Source: Bacillus inaquosorum KCTC 13429
GTDB lineage: Bacteria > Bacillota > Bacilli > Bacillales > Bacillaceae
Assembly (NCBI RefSeq): GCF_000332645.1
Contig: NZ_AMXN01000009.1
Span: 62,001 to 126,000, forward strand
Length of the DNA: 64,000 nt
Reading direction: 5' to 3'
Position numbers and translations under genes: made by a program. This document shows positions 17,161 through 25,546 of this stretch, in pieces. The notes beneath the pieces were generated by a model that saw only the letters and a list, made by a program, of their open reading frames with translations, made no database searches and had not been told where the DNA came from. The stretch's first letter is position 1; each line of letters opens with the position of its first letter.

Positions 17161-17736
17161 ATGTCACCCAGAATAGGATTGAACCAAAAAATGATTGTAG
17201 ACGCGGCAGCGGAGATTGCCGATCAGGAAGGCTTGAATAGTGTCACGCTTGCCGCACTGTCTAAAAAAATGAATGTTCGCCCTCCATCGCTGTATAATCA
17301 TGTCAACGGGCTGCAAGCGGTCAGAACAGAGCTTGCTGTCAGCGGGCTGACAAAGCTTTTTGATCAAATGGCAGCCTCTGTAACCGAACAAAAGGGAGAT
17401 GCCGCTCTGCTTTCTTTAGCTCATGCATATGTTGATTTTGCAGTTGAAAATCCCGGATATTATGAGGCGGCTTTGCTTAAGATTCAGGACAAAAGAGCGG
17501 AAATCGTGTCGGACCAAATTGTCCAGCTTGTGACGAATCTGCTCATTGAAAATAGATATGCATGCGAAAAGACTGCCATTCACGCGACAAGGGGGCTCAG
17601 AAGTTTGCTTCATGGCTTTACTGCTTTAATCGCAAAAGAAGCATTTGAACGTGAAGAGGATATTTTAGAAAGTCTGTCATTTTCAATTCGGACGTTTTTG
17701 TCAGGATTATCGATTAACAATAAAAATATTATGTAA
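17161..17736 (+). CDS. yobS: YobS, TetR-family repressor
   Basis: 191 aa from ATG 17161, 4 bases after yobT. The HTH occupies 9-55 (IVDAAAEIADQEGLNSVTLAALSKKMNVRPPSLYNHVNG, in parts), with a TetR_C-like helical ligand domain after it. It probably represses its own operon at the ACTAAT palindromes 16393-16432. Inducer unknown. Confidence 0.9.
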   Translation: MSPRIGLNQKMIVDAAAEIADQEGLNSVTLAALSKKMNVRPPSLYNHVNGLQAVRTELAVSGLTKLFDQMAASVTEQKGDAALLSLAHAYVDFAVENPGYYEAALLKIQDKRAEIVSDQIVQLVTNLLIENRYACEKTAIHATRGLRSLLHGFTALIAKEAFEREEDILESLSFSIRTFLSGLSINNKNIM

Positions 17737-17813
17737 ACTAATAAAAAGATGTCTTATATTTCTGAATATTGTATAATGTATTGGTAGTATACATAGGGGA
17801 GAGACATTATGCT

Positions 17814-18557
17814 ATGGATGATATTCATAAAATTGAGCAGTTAGCGGCAGCTTCATGGCCGTCTTATATTCAGAAAAGCATGGGACAATGGCTTCTCAGA
17901 GCCAACTTTGGCGTAACCAAAAGGGCGAACAGCGTATGGACTTCTGCGGATATGCCTGAAGGAGATTTCCAGCAAGAGGTCGAGCATTTTTATAAAAGCT
18001 TAGGCTTGCCTGTTTGTTTTCATATCAGTAATGCATCTCCGAAAGGGCTTGATGGCGCATTGGCAGACAGCGGATATGAAAAGGCAGATGAATGTTTTCA
18101 AATGACTGCATTGTGCCGGGACATTATGAACCGTACAGAAGACAATCGCCGATTGACATACAAGTGGGAACAGGTACCGTCGTCTGTTTGGATTGATAAT
18201 TTTATAAGATTAGAAGGATTTTCGCCGAAGCGGCATCAAGGCTATTCAAACATTTTCAAACGCATGCCGCCGTGTAAAACCTTTTTCACGATGTATGACC
18301 AAGGGAGCCTGACAGCGGTTGGAACGGCTTCTGTCATTGATGGCTATGGAGGACTCAGTAACATCGTTGTAGCCAAGAAGCATAGAGGGAAAGGGGCAGG
18401 AACTCAAGTAATCAGGGTGTTGACTGAATGGGCAATCAGCAACGGAGCGAAGCACATGTATCTGCAAGTGTTGAAAGAAAACCTTGCGGCAGTTTCTTTA
18501 TATGAAAAAATCGGATTTTCACCTATATCGGAACACCATTACCGGATCAAAAAATGA
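17814..18557 (+). CDS. yobR: YobR, GNAT acetyltransferase
   Basis: The start is ATG 17814 (MDDIHKIEQL), following GGGGAGAG, which gives 247 aa. The acetyl-CoA motif VVAKKHRGKGAGTQVIRVLTEW at about 185-206 and motif B (AAVSLYEKIGF) are clear. The N-terminal half is a divergent second GNAT-like lobe. Substrate unknown. The last codons overlap the longest frame of yobQ, suggesting coupling. Confidence 0.88.
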   Translation: MDDIHKIEQLAAASWPSYIQKSMGQWLLRANFGVTKRANSVWTSADMPEGDFQQEVEHFYKSLGLPVCFHISNASPKGLDGALADSGYEKADECFQMTALCRDIMNRTEDNRRLTYKWEQVPSSVWIDNFIRLEGFSPKRHQGYSNIFKRMPPCKTFFTMYDQGSLTAVGTASVIDGYGGLSNIVVAKKHRGKGAGTQVIRVLTEWAISNGAKHMYLQVLKENLAAVSLYEKIGFSPISEHHYRIKK

Positions 18558-18571
18558 CCAAAGGAAGGGGC

Positions 18572-19297
18572 TTGCTGATGGACTCGCTTCAAGAGATTAT
18601 TTGCGAAAAACGGACATATACACGACTTTATCATTCACATAAGCACGCGTACAGCCAATTTCTTTTTCCGCTTGAAGGGAGTATTGATCTTGAGACGGAG
18701 GGGCGCGAGGTGACATTAAAGCCGGATCGGTTTTTATATATTCCGGCTGAGTGCGAGCATCGTTTCCGTTCAATCGGGAGAAATGAATGTCTTGTACTGG
18801 ATGTTCCGCTATATGCGTTGAAAATTGATAAATTTCATGCAGGGTCGGGAATTGAAGCCTCACTTGATCCTTTCTGGTCTTCGATCAGGTACTTATTGAC
18901 GGAGGAAGCAAAGGCCGGTACAGCAAACTCGCTGCATATGCTTGTTCAATACATAAAAGAAAAGCTGCAATCCCATACCTACGACTCAATTGCCTACATT
19001 CACAGCCATTTATCTGAGCGGCTGACGATTAAGAAGCTGGCAGAAATCGAGCATTACCACCCAGCCTACTATTCAAGCTGGTTCAAGAAGCAGACCGGGA
19101 AGTCTCCGCAGAGCTATATTGCCAATCTTCGTCTCGAGGAAGCGAAACGAATGCTGATAGAGAAAAAGGAAACCCTTACTAACGTGAGCGAGGCGCTGGG
19201 CTTTCAAAATCTATCTTCATTTACAAGATGGTTCACGAAAAGTACAGGCATGCCGCCCCGGCTATATCGAAATACCTTATATTCGGATAAAAAATGA
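18572..19297 (+). CDS. yobQ: YobQ, AraC-family transcriptional regulator
   Basis: The likely start is TTG 18572, just after AAAGGAAGGGG, giving 241 aa; ATG 18578 is the alternative. The N-terminal cupin ([21 protein letters not shown]) has HxH-like residues. The C-terminal 100 residues form two HTHs ([29 protein letters not shown] and [19 protein letters not shown], in parts). Its targets are unknown; in similar cases an adjacent exporter is controlled. Confidence 0.88.
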   Translation: MLMDSLQEIICEKRTYTRLYHSHKHAYSQFLFPLEGSIDLETEGREVTLKPDRFLYIPAECEHRFRSIGRNECLVLDVPLYALKIDKFHAGSGIEASLDPFWSSIRYLLTEEAKAGTANSLHMLVQYIKEKLQSHTYDSIAYIHSHLSERLTIKKLAEIEHYHPAYYSSWFKKQTGKSPQSYIANLRLEEAKRMLIEKKETLTNVSEALGFQNLSSFTRWFTKSTGMPPRLYRNTLYSDKK

Positions 19298-19361
19298 TGG
19301 TCCTTTGGTTAAACAAACCTCATACACCTCTTTTATAATAGGAGAAAAAGGAGTTATTGAT

Positions 19362-19694
19362 ATGGCAGTCATTGAAGATTTTGAGAAATTGGATATCAGA
19401 ACAGGCACTATTGTAAAAGCGGAGGAATTTCCTGAAGCAAGAGTCCCGGCGATTAAGCTTGTGATTGATTTTGGAGCAGAAATCGGCATGAAACAATCAA
19501 GCGCGCAAATCACGAAGCGTTATCAGCCGCAAGATCTCATCAACAAGCAAATTATAGCAGTCGTCAACTTTCCGCCGCGCCGGATCGCCGGATTTAAATC
19601 GGAAGTGCTGGTCCTTGGCGGCATTCCCGGCCAGGGCGACGTCGTCCTATTGCAGCCGGGGCAGCCTGTCCCAAACGGCACAAAAATCGGATAA
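19362..19694 (+). CDS. csaA: CsaA, tRNA-binding-domain chaperone
   Basis: The start is ATG 19362 ([17 protein letters not shown]); 110 aa. It is a stand-alone tRNA-binding EMAP/OB domain, with the hallmark [19 protein letters not shown] and [20 protein letters not shown]. CsaA acts as a homodimer and is described as a SecA-associated, secretion-linked chaperone. It is the last stable chromosomal gene before the inserted element. The frame from 19305 extends upstream without a start signal. Confidence 0.93.
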   Translation: MAVIEDFEKLDIRTGTIVKAEEFPEARVPAIKLVIDFGAEIGMKQSSAQITKRYQPQDLINKQIIAVVNFPPRRIAGFKSEVLVLGGIPGQGDVVLLQPGQPVPNGTKIG

Positions 19695-19700
19695 CACAAA

Positions 19701-19729
19701 AAAGACGTTTGCCTTAGGCAAACGTCTTT
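19701..19729 (+). terminator. Terminator after csaA
   Basis: AAAGACGTTTGCC / GGCAAACGTCTTT with a 3-base loop. Confidence 0.8.
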
Positions 19730-19749
19730 GCGTATTGAGGCGATGCACC

Positions 19750-19870
19750 ACACGCCACATTCGTGTGTGCCGCAAAGGGCATGTACATCGGCTTACACAA
19801 TTCAGCTCATCGCTATATGAATATAGCATGGCGGCTGAAGGAATGCAAGGGTAACTTTTTAATTGTGAGT
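19750..19870. repeat. Left attachment repeat (attL), 121 bp
   Basis: The 121 bases are identical to 58862-58982 in the same orientation. The base before (C here, A there) and after (A here, G there) differ, so the repeat is exact. Sequence left of this copy is csaA chromosome; right of it is AT-rich accessory DNA. The pair marks the element ends. Confidence 0.9.
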
Positions 19871-19980
19871 AAATCTGTCTAATCGTGTCGAATATAATCA
19901 AAAATTTACAATGTTTACTGTATTATTGTTTAATTGTATGACAAATATTACATTACTCCTTGTCATCAACAACACTGAAT

Positions 19981-20099
19981 GTGACCCATACTGTGACCTG
20001 GGTGTGACCTAGAACACCGTATTGTGAATGTAAATAAATGCTGTTAAATCAATAAAAACGTACTAAATAATAAGGTGAATACAGGGGAGTAGTGTGACC
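19981..20099 (+). promoter_or_regulatory. GTGACC direct repeats inside the left end
   Basis: GTGACC occurs at 19981, 19993, 20004 and 20094, the first three spaced 11-12 bases apart, about one helical turn. Two more copies in the same orientation lie at 58785 and 58797 inside the other end. They fit arm-type binding sites of a tyrosine integrase. Confidence 0.6.
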
Positions 20100-20159
20100 T
20101 GGATTTCTAATTCAGGTCTTTTTTATGCACAAAAAATGCCTATGATCTCTACATAGGCA

Positions 20160-20714
20160 TTAAATATTATTATCAATATCTTCATTTATTTTTTGGCTAA
20201 GTTTCTGAACCTTCTTTTTAACATTTGAAACAGCTCTTTTTTGAATCTCATCAAAGTTCTCTTGAATATAGTCCATGACACTTCTTATTAAAACTTCACT
20301 TTCAAAATTGAATATCTCATTTATTTCTGACTGTTCTTCATCTGTTAGGTGATGATATTGAAGTTGTTTAGCATTTACTTCAGCAGCAACATCAATCCTA
20401 ACTTTAGTTGTTCTAGTAATAGGTACTGTCCATCCGAATCCTCTAATTACCTCTTTGGAAATTTCGTCATCTTTAATATTAAGAAATGATCTAATTTCTG
20501 GATCTGTATCTGGAATGTCTAATACTTCAAATATTATTTTAACTGTAGCTATACTATTTGCTCTTTTACCAAACTTTCCATTCTCTATATTAGAGATTGT
20601 AGCCTGACTTACACCAACCATGTTGGCAAGTTCTGTAGTAGAGAAGCGTTTAACCATTTTTCTATGAGTTTTTATTAAGTTAGCGATTTTTTGAATCACT
20701 TGTTCACTCATCAT
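20160..20714 (-). CDS. Xre-type HTH repressor-like protein
   Basis: 184 aa from ATG 20714, with CCGGAGGAAC upstream on the minus strand. The N-terminal HTH_3 (about 18-70) reads STTELANMVGVSQATISNIENGKFG. The C-terminal 110 residues are helical with no protease (LexA/S24) motif, ending KKKVQKLSQKINEDIDNNI. It is divergent from the arbitrium locus and adjacent to attL, the place of an element repressor. Family beyond HTH not recognised. Confidence 0.75.
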   Translation of the reverse strand: MMSEQVIQKIANLIKTHRKMVKRFSTTELANMVGVSQATISNIENGKFGKRANSIATVKIIFEVLDIPDTDPEIRSFLNIKDDEISKEVIRGFGWTVPITRTTKVRIDVAAEVNAKQLQYHHLTDEEQSEINEIFNFESEVLIRSVMDYIQENFDEIQKRAVSNVKKKVQKLSQKINEDIDNNI

Positions 20715-20942
20715 ATTGTTCCTCCGGTATTAACTATTTGCTCTCATAATAACATAAATAATAAGTTATTAAAATAAAATGAATAAATTATAAATTATAA
20801 GATAAAATATATTGATTAATAATTTTGATTAGATTATACTTAAATCAATCCCAGAAAAGTCGATAAAGTATATACCATATTCCTGCCAATTTTAATGGGA
20901 TCATATGTTCTATTAGAGTGATTTAATTAGGAGGCTATTTCA

Positions 20943-21904
20943 TTGACAGTTAAAGAGAGAGAAGTTGAAAAAACGAATGTAGATGTAAAAGTACAACTTG
21001 AAATGTCAGATATCAATGAACAGTGTGAACAAACTGACACATTGATTGAACAATTAATCAATAGCAGCTGTCCAATTGAACGCGAATGGGCTGCGATGTA
21101 TCAGATCAAACGTAGACAAGACAAAGGCGATTAAACGCACATCAGGCACTTAAAGCAATTGGAAAGCTCGATCCCAAGACACAGGAAATGAGGGTATTTA
21201 CATACATAATTCCATTGTATTACTACCTTGAAGTGGCAGAATACTCTAATCTTGCAGAAATGTCGACTATTGTAGATCTTGATTTAATCGAGAACAATGA
21301 TGATATTAAAAGCTACTTTTATAACCGTCTGATGGCTCTGCTAGGTGCTTCAGCGTTCAGTCAAAATAAAATGACTCAAGCACGCTTTTACTGCTCCTAC
21401 GGCATTAATTTAAAGAATATTGATAGATTGGTTGCATACAGCTGTCTGACAATGGGGAACACGTACATCCTTGATGATTATGAACGAGCGAAAGAATATT
21501 TCTTAAAAGGTTTGAATCATACTGATAATAACCATTTGGCAGAATTACAATTAACTAGAAGTCTTTGCTTCTTGGAGAATCACTGGCGAAAAGAGAACTT
21601 TTGGCTAAATCCTGATTCGGAAGAAACCACAGACATCCAAGAAATTGCACATTATCACATCAAGAGAAACAATCTAGATTATGCTAAAGAAATTTTAGAT
21701 TACCTAGAAGAAATACCAAGCATCGATAATGACTATGGCATCCATTTCTATCTAAAAGGACTCGCTTATAAGGACAAGAGATACTTTTATAAATCGATTA
21801 AACATTTCAAGCTGTCCGGTGATTTATTCTGTGTTCGCTTACCTTTAGATCAATTAAGGGAAATGGGTGAGGATGCGCAGATTTTGGATTTGCTTGCCCT
21901 CTAA
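20943..21904 (+). pseudogene. aimR: AimR-family arbitrium receptor, N-terminally truncated and frameshifted
   Basis: Two frames join into one protein: 20943-21134 (TTG start, AGGAGG 7 bases upstream, ending RRQDKGD) and a second frame from about 21122 to 21904 (RLNAHQALKAIGKLDPKTQEM onward). Against AimR of phage phi3T as I remember it, both halves align without a gap if one base is missing near 21127. The second part has TPR-like helices, KENFWLNPDSEETTDIQE and the closing LRLPL..LREMGEDAQILDLLAL pattern typical of AimR. The phi3T HTH (first about 85 residues) is absent, with an in-frame stop at 20928 before the TTG. Any product would lack DNA binding. It lies 46 bases before aimP. Confidence 0.85.
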
Positions 21905-21950
21905 ATCGTTCGACATCTAACGATATCACTTGAAAGGAGGTGAACATAAT

Positions 21951-22085
21951 ATGAAAAAAGTAACTATCGGTCTGACTATCGTAGCTGCACTTGCAATTGG
22001 TTTTGTAGCTGGTCAACAAAGTGGTCTTCATTCTGCATCAGGTAACGAAACATTCCATGTAGCTGGTTTTGGTCGTGGAGCATAA
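21951..22085 (+). CDS. aimP: AimP, arbitrium signal peptide precursor
   Basis: 44 aa from ATG 21951 with a near-perfect AAAGGAGGTGA. The layout is typical: a basic start and hydrophobic segment (KKVTIGLTIVAALAIGFVAG), a polar linker, and the C-terminal hexapeptide GFGRGA after HVA. AimP precursors are 40-45 aa and their mature hexapeptides usually end in GA (for example SAIRGA, GMPRGA). It is directly downstream of aimR, as in SP-beta-group phages. Unlike the receptor, this gene is intact. Confidence 0.88.
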   Translation: MKKVTIGLTIVAALAIGFVAGQQSGLHSASGNETFHVAGFGRGA

Positions 22086-22191
22086 TCCATACAGCCTTTA
22101 ATGGCTTTCGTTCCTATTAAACTATTTAGAATAAAAATAAAATTAGTGGAGATTTATTTGATTGTAAGAAGAAGCGTATGAATTGATTTAG

Positions 22192-22407
22192 GCCAATGGA
22201 TTTAAGCGGATCAGAGAAGATAACCCGTTTTATTATAACCAAAAACATAATGCAATACTTAGCACGATGGTTACATAGCAGAGATTATTAGCCCTCAACC
22301 ATATAATTCAGTGGTAGTTGGGTTGCCTTACATATTGCGTGATGGTGTTTGCAAGAAAGTTACATATAGAAAAGTCATCGAAAAAATGATATTAAAGGAT
22401 AATGATT
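22192..22407 (+). pseudogene. Frameshifted ORF downstream of aimP (aimX position)
   Basis: Two frames give a sensible protein when joined: NGFKRIREDNPFYYNQKHNAILST-type sequence, then after a shift near 22270 DGYIAEIISPQPYNSVVVGLPYILRDGV and VTYRKVIEKMILKDND. No good start is visible. It occupies the place of aimX/yopM-like sequence in arbitrium phages, but I do not recognise the protein. Confidence 0.45.
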
Positions 22408-22683
22408 GATAACCTGGATAAATTCTCCTCTAACGGTTTTCATCAAATGACTGTTACAGAATGCTTTGATACCGCTTTAATCAAGTTATCTTCCTCATAT
22501 TGTCTCGAAGTCTATGTGGACGTTTCAAGCTTCAACGACATCAATCGTGAAACTGGTGAACAACTGTGGTGTAAGCTTGAAGTTAATGAAAACAGAGCGC
22601 CAATTGTTGCAGATAACAAGAACAGTAAGCCATCAGACACTTACATATATGACTACATATCTGACTGGTCCTTAACTGGATGA
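22402..22683 (+). CDS. Hypothetical 93-aa protein
   Basis: ATG 22402 overlaps the end of the frameshifted ORF before it (its TGA ends at 22407); Shine-Dalgarno AAAGGAT is weak. The protein is acidic and soluble, with SYCLEVYVDVSSFNDIN and TYIYDYISDWSLTG near the ends. No family recognised. 24 bases upstream of the Rep-like gene, so possibly cotranscribed. Confidence 0.5.
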   Translation: MIDNLDKFSSNGFHQMTVTECFDTALIKLSSSYCLEVYVDVSSFNDINRETGEQLWCKLEVNENRAPIVADNKNSKPSDTYIYDYISDWSLTG

Positions 22684-22707
22684 GTCCTAACTTTATAAAA
22701 GGAGAGA

Positions 22708-23763
22708 GTGCATATAAAAATAGAAGCTTTGACATCAGGGAAAACGTTTAAAAATTATAAAATCCTTTGCGGTGAACTTGGAATAGAAATAAAACGTTCA
22801 GGAGATAGCCGTAAAGCTCAGTTTAGAGAACTAGAGAGATATTGTACATATAGTAAAGTTGGACATTCCATAATAATAGATAAAGTGTTTGAGCAGCCCT
22901 TAGAAAAAACAAAACGCAAGGGGAATAATACAGTCTATAGTGAGTTCATACAGCTTCTTATACTTGATATGCTTGCTCTAAGCAAGAATGGAAATATGTC
23001 TATAAGTAAAGGGATGTTAATTAAATCAGTAAGTCTTGTTAATCACAACTATAAGTATTGCTTTGAAAAAAGAAAGTCTCTTGCTAAATATGCAAACACA
23101 GACACCGAAATTGTTAAAGATTTCTACGACAGCAGCAACAATAGCTTTAAAAAGGCTATTGAACAGGCGTTAAACAAGTTGGTTGAGAAGAGGTTAATAA
23201 TGTATGACATCATTATAAAGGTTTGTGAGAAAGGGAAATTCAGACCACGTAAAGCATCGTCAGCCGAGAAGAAAATGATTATGACGTGTGAGAAACAGGT
23301 GCTTGATGAACTAGGTTATAAAGAAATCCGTCATGTAAGACTGTCGAGACATTGGTCTGAATTTAAACGAAGATCACAGACGCTGATAAATGAATGTAGC
23401 AATCTCAAATATTACTTCGCAGCTTATGACATTACTGCAAATGATAAATACATTGAGAATGAGTGTAAGGAGCTTATAGGTTTCTTATTAAAAGAAATTG
23501 AGCGTATCGACTATAAGAAAAAGCTTAATCAAACAGCTTGTTCAAAGTTATTGAAGAATGCTGAGAGGAGACACAAAAGATCACATTCAATCTTTAGAGA
23601 GAACAATTATAGAATCAGTGAAAATTACATTCATGATTTCAAGAAGTTAATTGACCTCCTAATTAATGAGGATGCTGAGAGTATAAGCAATCAAATTGAA
23701 CAGATGGAAGTCCAGGATGATCTAACCTATGATATTGACCATTCTTTGCCAAGTGGGCTATAA
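22708..23763 (+). CDS. Putative Rep-like or regulatory protein, 351 aa
   Basis: GTG 22708 with AAAGGAGAG 6 bases upstream. It is a basic protein (Lys and Arg throughout). The N-terminal 60 residues resemble a small winged-helix (FKNYKILCGELGIEIKRSGDSRKAQFRELER, in parts), and the middle and end are helical. Such basic proteins next to structured AT-rich DNA are often replication initiators of Gram-positive phages and plasmids, but I see no Rep motif, so this is a guess. It is followed by a hairpin at 23769-23838 and a second at 23886-23959. Confidence 0.55.
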   Translation: MHIKIEALTSGKTFKNYKILCGELGIEIKRSGDSRKAQFRELERYCTYSKVGHSIIIDKVFEQPLEKTKRKGNNTVYSEFIQLLILDMLALSKNGNMSISKGMLIKSVSLVNHNYKYCFEKRKSLAKYANTDTEIVKDFYDSSNNSFKKAIEQALNKLVEKRLIMYDIIIKVCEKGKFRPRKASSAEKKMIMTCEKQVLDELGYKEIRHVRLSRHWSEFKRRSQTLINECSNLKYYFAAYDITANDKYIENECKELIGFLLKEIERIDYKKKLNQTACSKLLKNAERRHKRSHSIFRENNYRISENYIHDFKKLIDLLINEDAESISNQIEQMEVQDDLTYDIDHSLPSGL

Positions 23764-23768
23764 AAAAT

Positions 23769-23838
23769 AACGGTTTAAACTTCCTATATTATAAACCAAT
23801 ACAATAGGAACATTAAACCGTCAAATTTTTTTAGTTTA
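23769..23838 (+). terminator. Long hairpin after the Rep-like gene
   Basis: ACGGTTTAA pairs with TTAAACCGT and inside it TTCCTAT with ATAGGAA, followed by T7. It can act as a terminator. Confidence 0.65.
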
Positions 23839-23885
23839 AGTCATATATAGAAGAAAAAGTGTGAATACACCAGTCTGAAGGGGGT

Positions 23886-23959
23886 TTGGGGGATGGTTGG
23901 CTGAAAGTTTAATAATTTGTAGCGTAGCGGAGGATTATTAAACCTAAAGCATCCCCCAA
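23886..23959. other. Nested inverted repeat, origin-like
   Basis: TTGGGGGATG (23886-23895) pairs with CATCCCCCAA (23950-23959), and inside it GTTTAATAAT (23907-23916) pairs with ATTATTAAAC (23934-23943); all ten base pairs of each are perfect. The apical loop TTGTAGCGTAGCGGAGG is unpaired. No T-run follows. The position after a Rep-like gene would suit a replication origin or structured RNA. Confidence 0.5.
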
Positions 23960-24079
23960 GTATGCTTTAATCATTGAAATTTAGGAAGAGCCTAGATGTA
24001 CAAAGTAAACTTTGTTCATCTTCTCATCATGATTAACAAGTTAATCATTCTTCGGAATAAACAATTGGAGGATTACTTA

Positions 24080-24244
24080 TTGGAAAGTGAAAATTTGACT
24101 AAATCAGTGTTTGTTTACTCTTTGGATTCATCTGCACTTTATAACGATAAAGAAGAAAAATTAAATCAGATTTACTTCAACCTCACCTTTATAAAAAGTT
24201 CTTGCAAAGCTAAAAAAATGGTCAAACTAAAAGACTCAATTTAG
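24080..24244 (+). CDS. Possible small protein, 54 aa
   Basis: TTG 24080 follows TTGGAGG. The product is acidic and then basic, with FVYSLDSSALYNDKEEKLNQIYFNL; no family recognised. The frame extends upstream to 23996 but without a better start. The interval 24245-24600 has no gene, only a terminator at 24448-24484. Confidence 0.3.
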   Translation: MESENLTKSVFVYSLDSSALYNDKEEKLNQIYFNLTFIKSSCKAKKMVKLKDSI

Positions 24245-24447
24245 CATGACTGGTACACACCTTGAAGAAAAGGTTGTATGGAGTTGACACATTCATTAAT
24301 TAGTTTTGGCTTTATCGGATATGTATGTATATAGTATCTAATTCCAAATAAAATTCACATTTTATTTAAACCTGAAAGCTGCTTGAATACATCCTAAATT
24401 TAAAGTATCCTGTATATGTATCATAGTTGGTGTATCAACCACTATAG

Positions 24448-24484
24448 GCCAGAGAGTTCCCTCACATACTCTCTGGCTTTTCTT
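24448..24484 (+). terminator. Terminator before the SMI1/WHH toxin block
   Basis: GCCAGAGAGT / ACTCTCTGGC with a 10-base loop and T-rich tail. Confidence 0.85.
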
Positions 24485-24614
24485 CTAAGATAAGCCTCAA
24501 GTAAATTAACATCACCGCTTGTTTAATTTCCAGCACTACTTTGAATGAAACTTTCCGAACTTAAAAGCGTATATGTCTTGGAGAATCATTACATAGCCCA
24601 TAGGAGGGAATACC

Positions 24615-25454
24615 ATGAGTGAGTTTTGGGAGAACAGTGAATATGATCCTTTTAGGTTAAAAGACATTAGTGAAGATGAAATAAAGAATGTTGAACTAGA
24701 GTTAAACTTAACTTTGCCTGAACAATATAAAAAATTGATCATTCAACAAAATGGTGGATTGATTAATTTTAATGCGTTCCCAACAGATCAGGAAACATCT
24801 TGGGCAGACGATCATATTGAAGTTGATCATATTAGAGGAATAGGAAAGGATCTGGGAATCTTAGAGAGTGAGTACCTAATTAAAGAGTGGGGGTTACCAC
24901 AAAGATTATTGTTAATACAGGGAGATGGGCATAATTGGGTTGCATTAGATTATCGCCTAACTAATGAAAATCCACCTGTCCATTACTTTGACCTAGAATT
25001 AAATAATGATTTTAAGATTGCAGATTCATTTGATGAATTCTTATCTAAACTATATACACACGAATACGAAGAAGTTCAAGAAGACGAAAATTTAGATTTT
25101 GATGAAATTCCAAGTATTGATCCAAATGATCCAGAAGCTATTCAGAAGGAAGAAGTCGAAAAAATTCTGGCTAATAAGAACCCTATGGAGATTCATAGGA
25201 TTTCTCTTTTTCCAATCCAAAGTGTTGAAGACCTAAAGTGGTTGGTGAACATTATTAAAGATAATTCCATAGGAGCACAAGGTGACATGGCTTTTGAATT
25301 GGCTGACGTATTGATGTCAATTGTTTCTTCGTACTCGCACCAAATAAAGTCAAATAATCTAAGAACTGTTGTACAAGAAGCTGCTAAAGAGTTAGGAAAG
25401 TCCAAAAATGAAGATACTGAGATTATACTAGATCAACTAAAAGACTTTTTGTAA
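24615..25454 (+). CDS. SMI1/KNR4-family protein (immunity-like), 279 aa
   Basis: ATG 24615 with AGGAGGG upstream. SMI1/KNR4 hallmark sequence lies at 20-125: LPEQYKKLIIQQNGGLINFNAFP, then RLLLIQGDGHNWVALDYR and FDEFLSKLY. A further 150 acidic residues (about 130-279) extend beyond the usual 150-aa length, ending in an all-helical part. It lies 92 bases before a secreted WHH nuclease and is the natural candidate for its antidote. Cytosolic. Confidence 0.78.
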   Translation: MSEFWENSEYDPFRLKDISEDEIKNVELELNLTLPEQYKKLIIQQNGGLINFNAFPTDQETSWADDHIEVDHIRGIGKDLGILESEYLIKEWGLPQRLLLIQGDGHNWVALDYRLTNENPPVHYFDLELNNDFKIADSFDEFLSKLYTHEYEEVQEDENLDFDEIPSIDPNDPEAIQKEEVEKILANKNPMEIHRISLFPIQSVEDLKWLVNIIKDNSIGAQGDMAFELADVLMSIVSSYSHQIKSNNLRTVVQEAAKELGKSKNEDTEIILDQLKDFL

Positions 25455-25546
25455 AATAAGTATTATTTTCCTCTTTTTGTTTATTTTTAACATCATTTGT
25501 ACTAGAATGGAAGTGTGTTAAAAATCCTGAAGAAAAGAGGGAATTA

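Noticed and set aside
19750-19870. att core as a tRNA or tmRNA gene end
   Set aside because: No CCA end, T-loop (GGTTCGAATCC) or cloverleaf is present. It is not a tRNA-based attachment site by eye.
19615-19901. Open frames running through attL on both strands
   Set aside because: They use the csaA 3' end or its terminator and the att core in shadow frames, without starts.
20943-21904. Rap-family phosphatase instead of AimR
   Set aside because: Both are TPR proteins, but the AimR-specific KENFW..TTDIQE and closing LREMGEDAQ patterns and an adjacent AimP-type precursor ending in GA favour AimR.
23871-23960. CRISPR or tRNA in the GC-rich hairpin region
   Set aside because: No repeated spacer-repeat units and no cloverleaf; only two nested stems.
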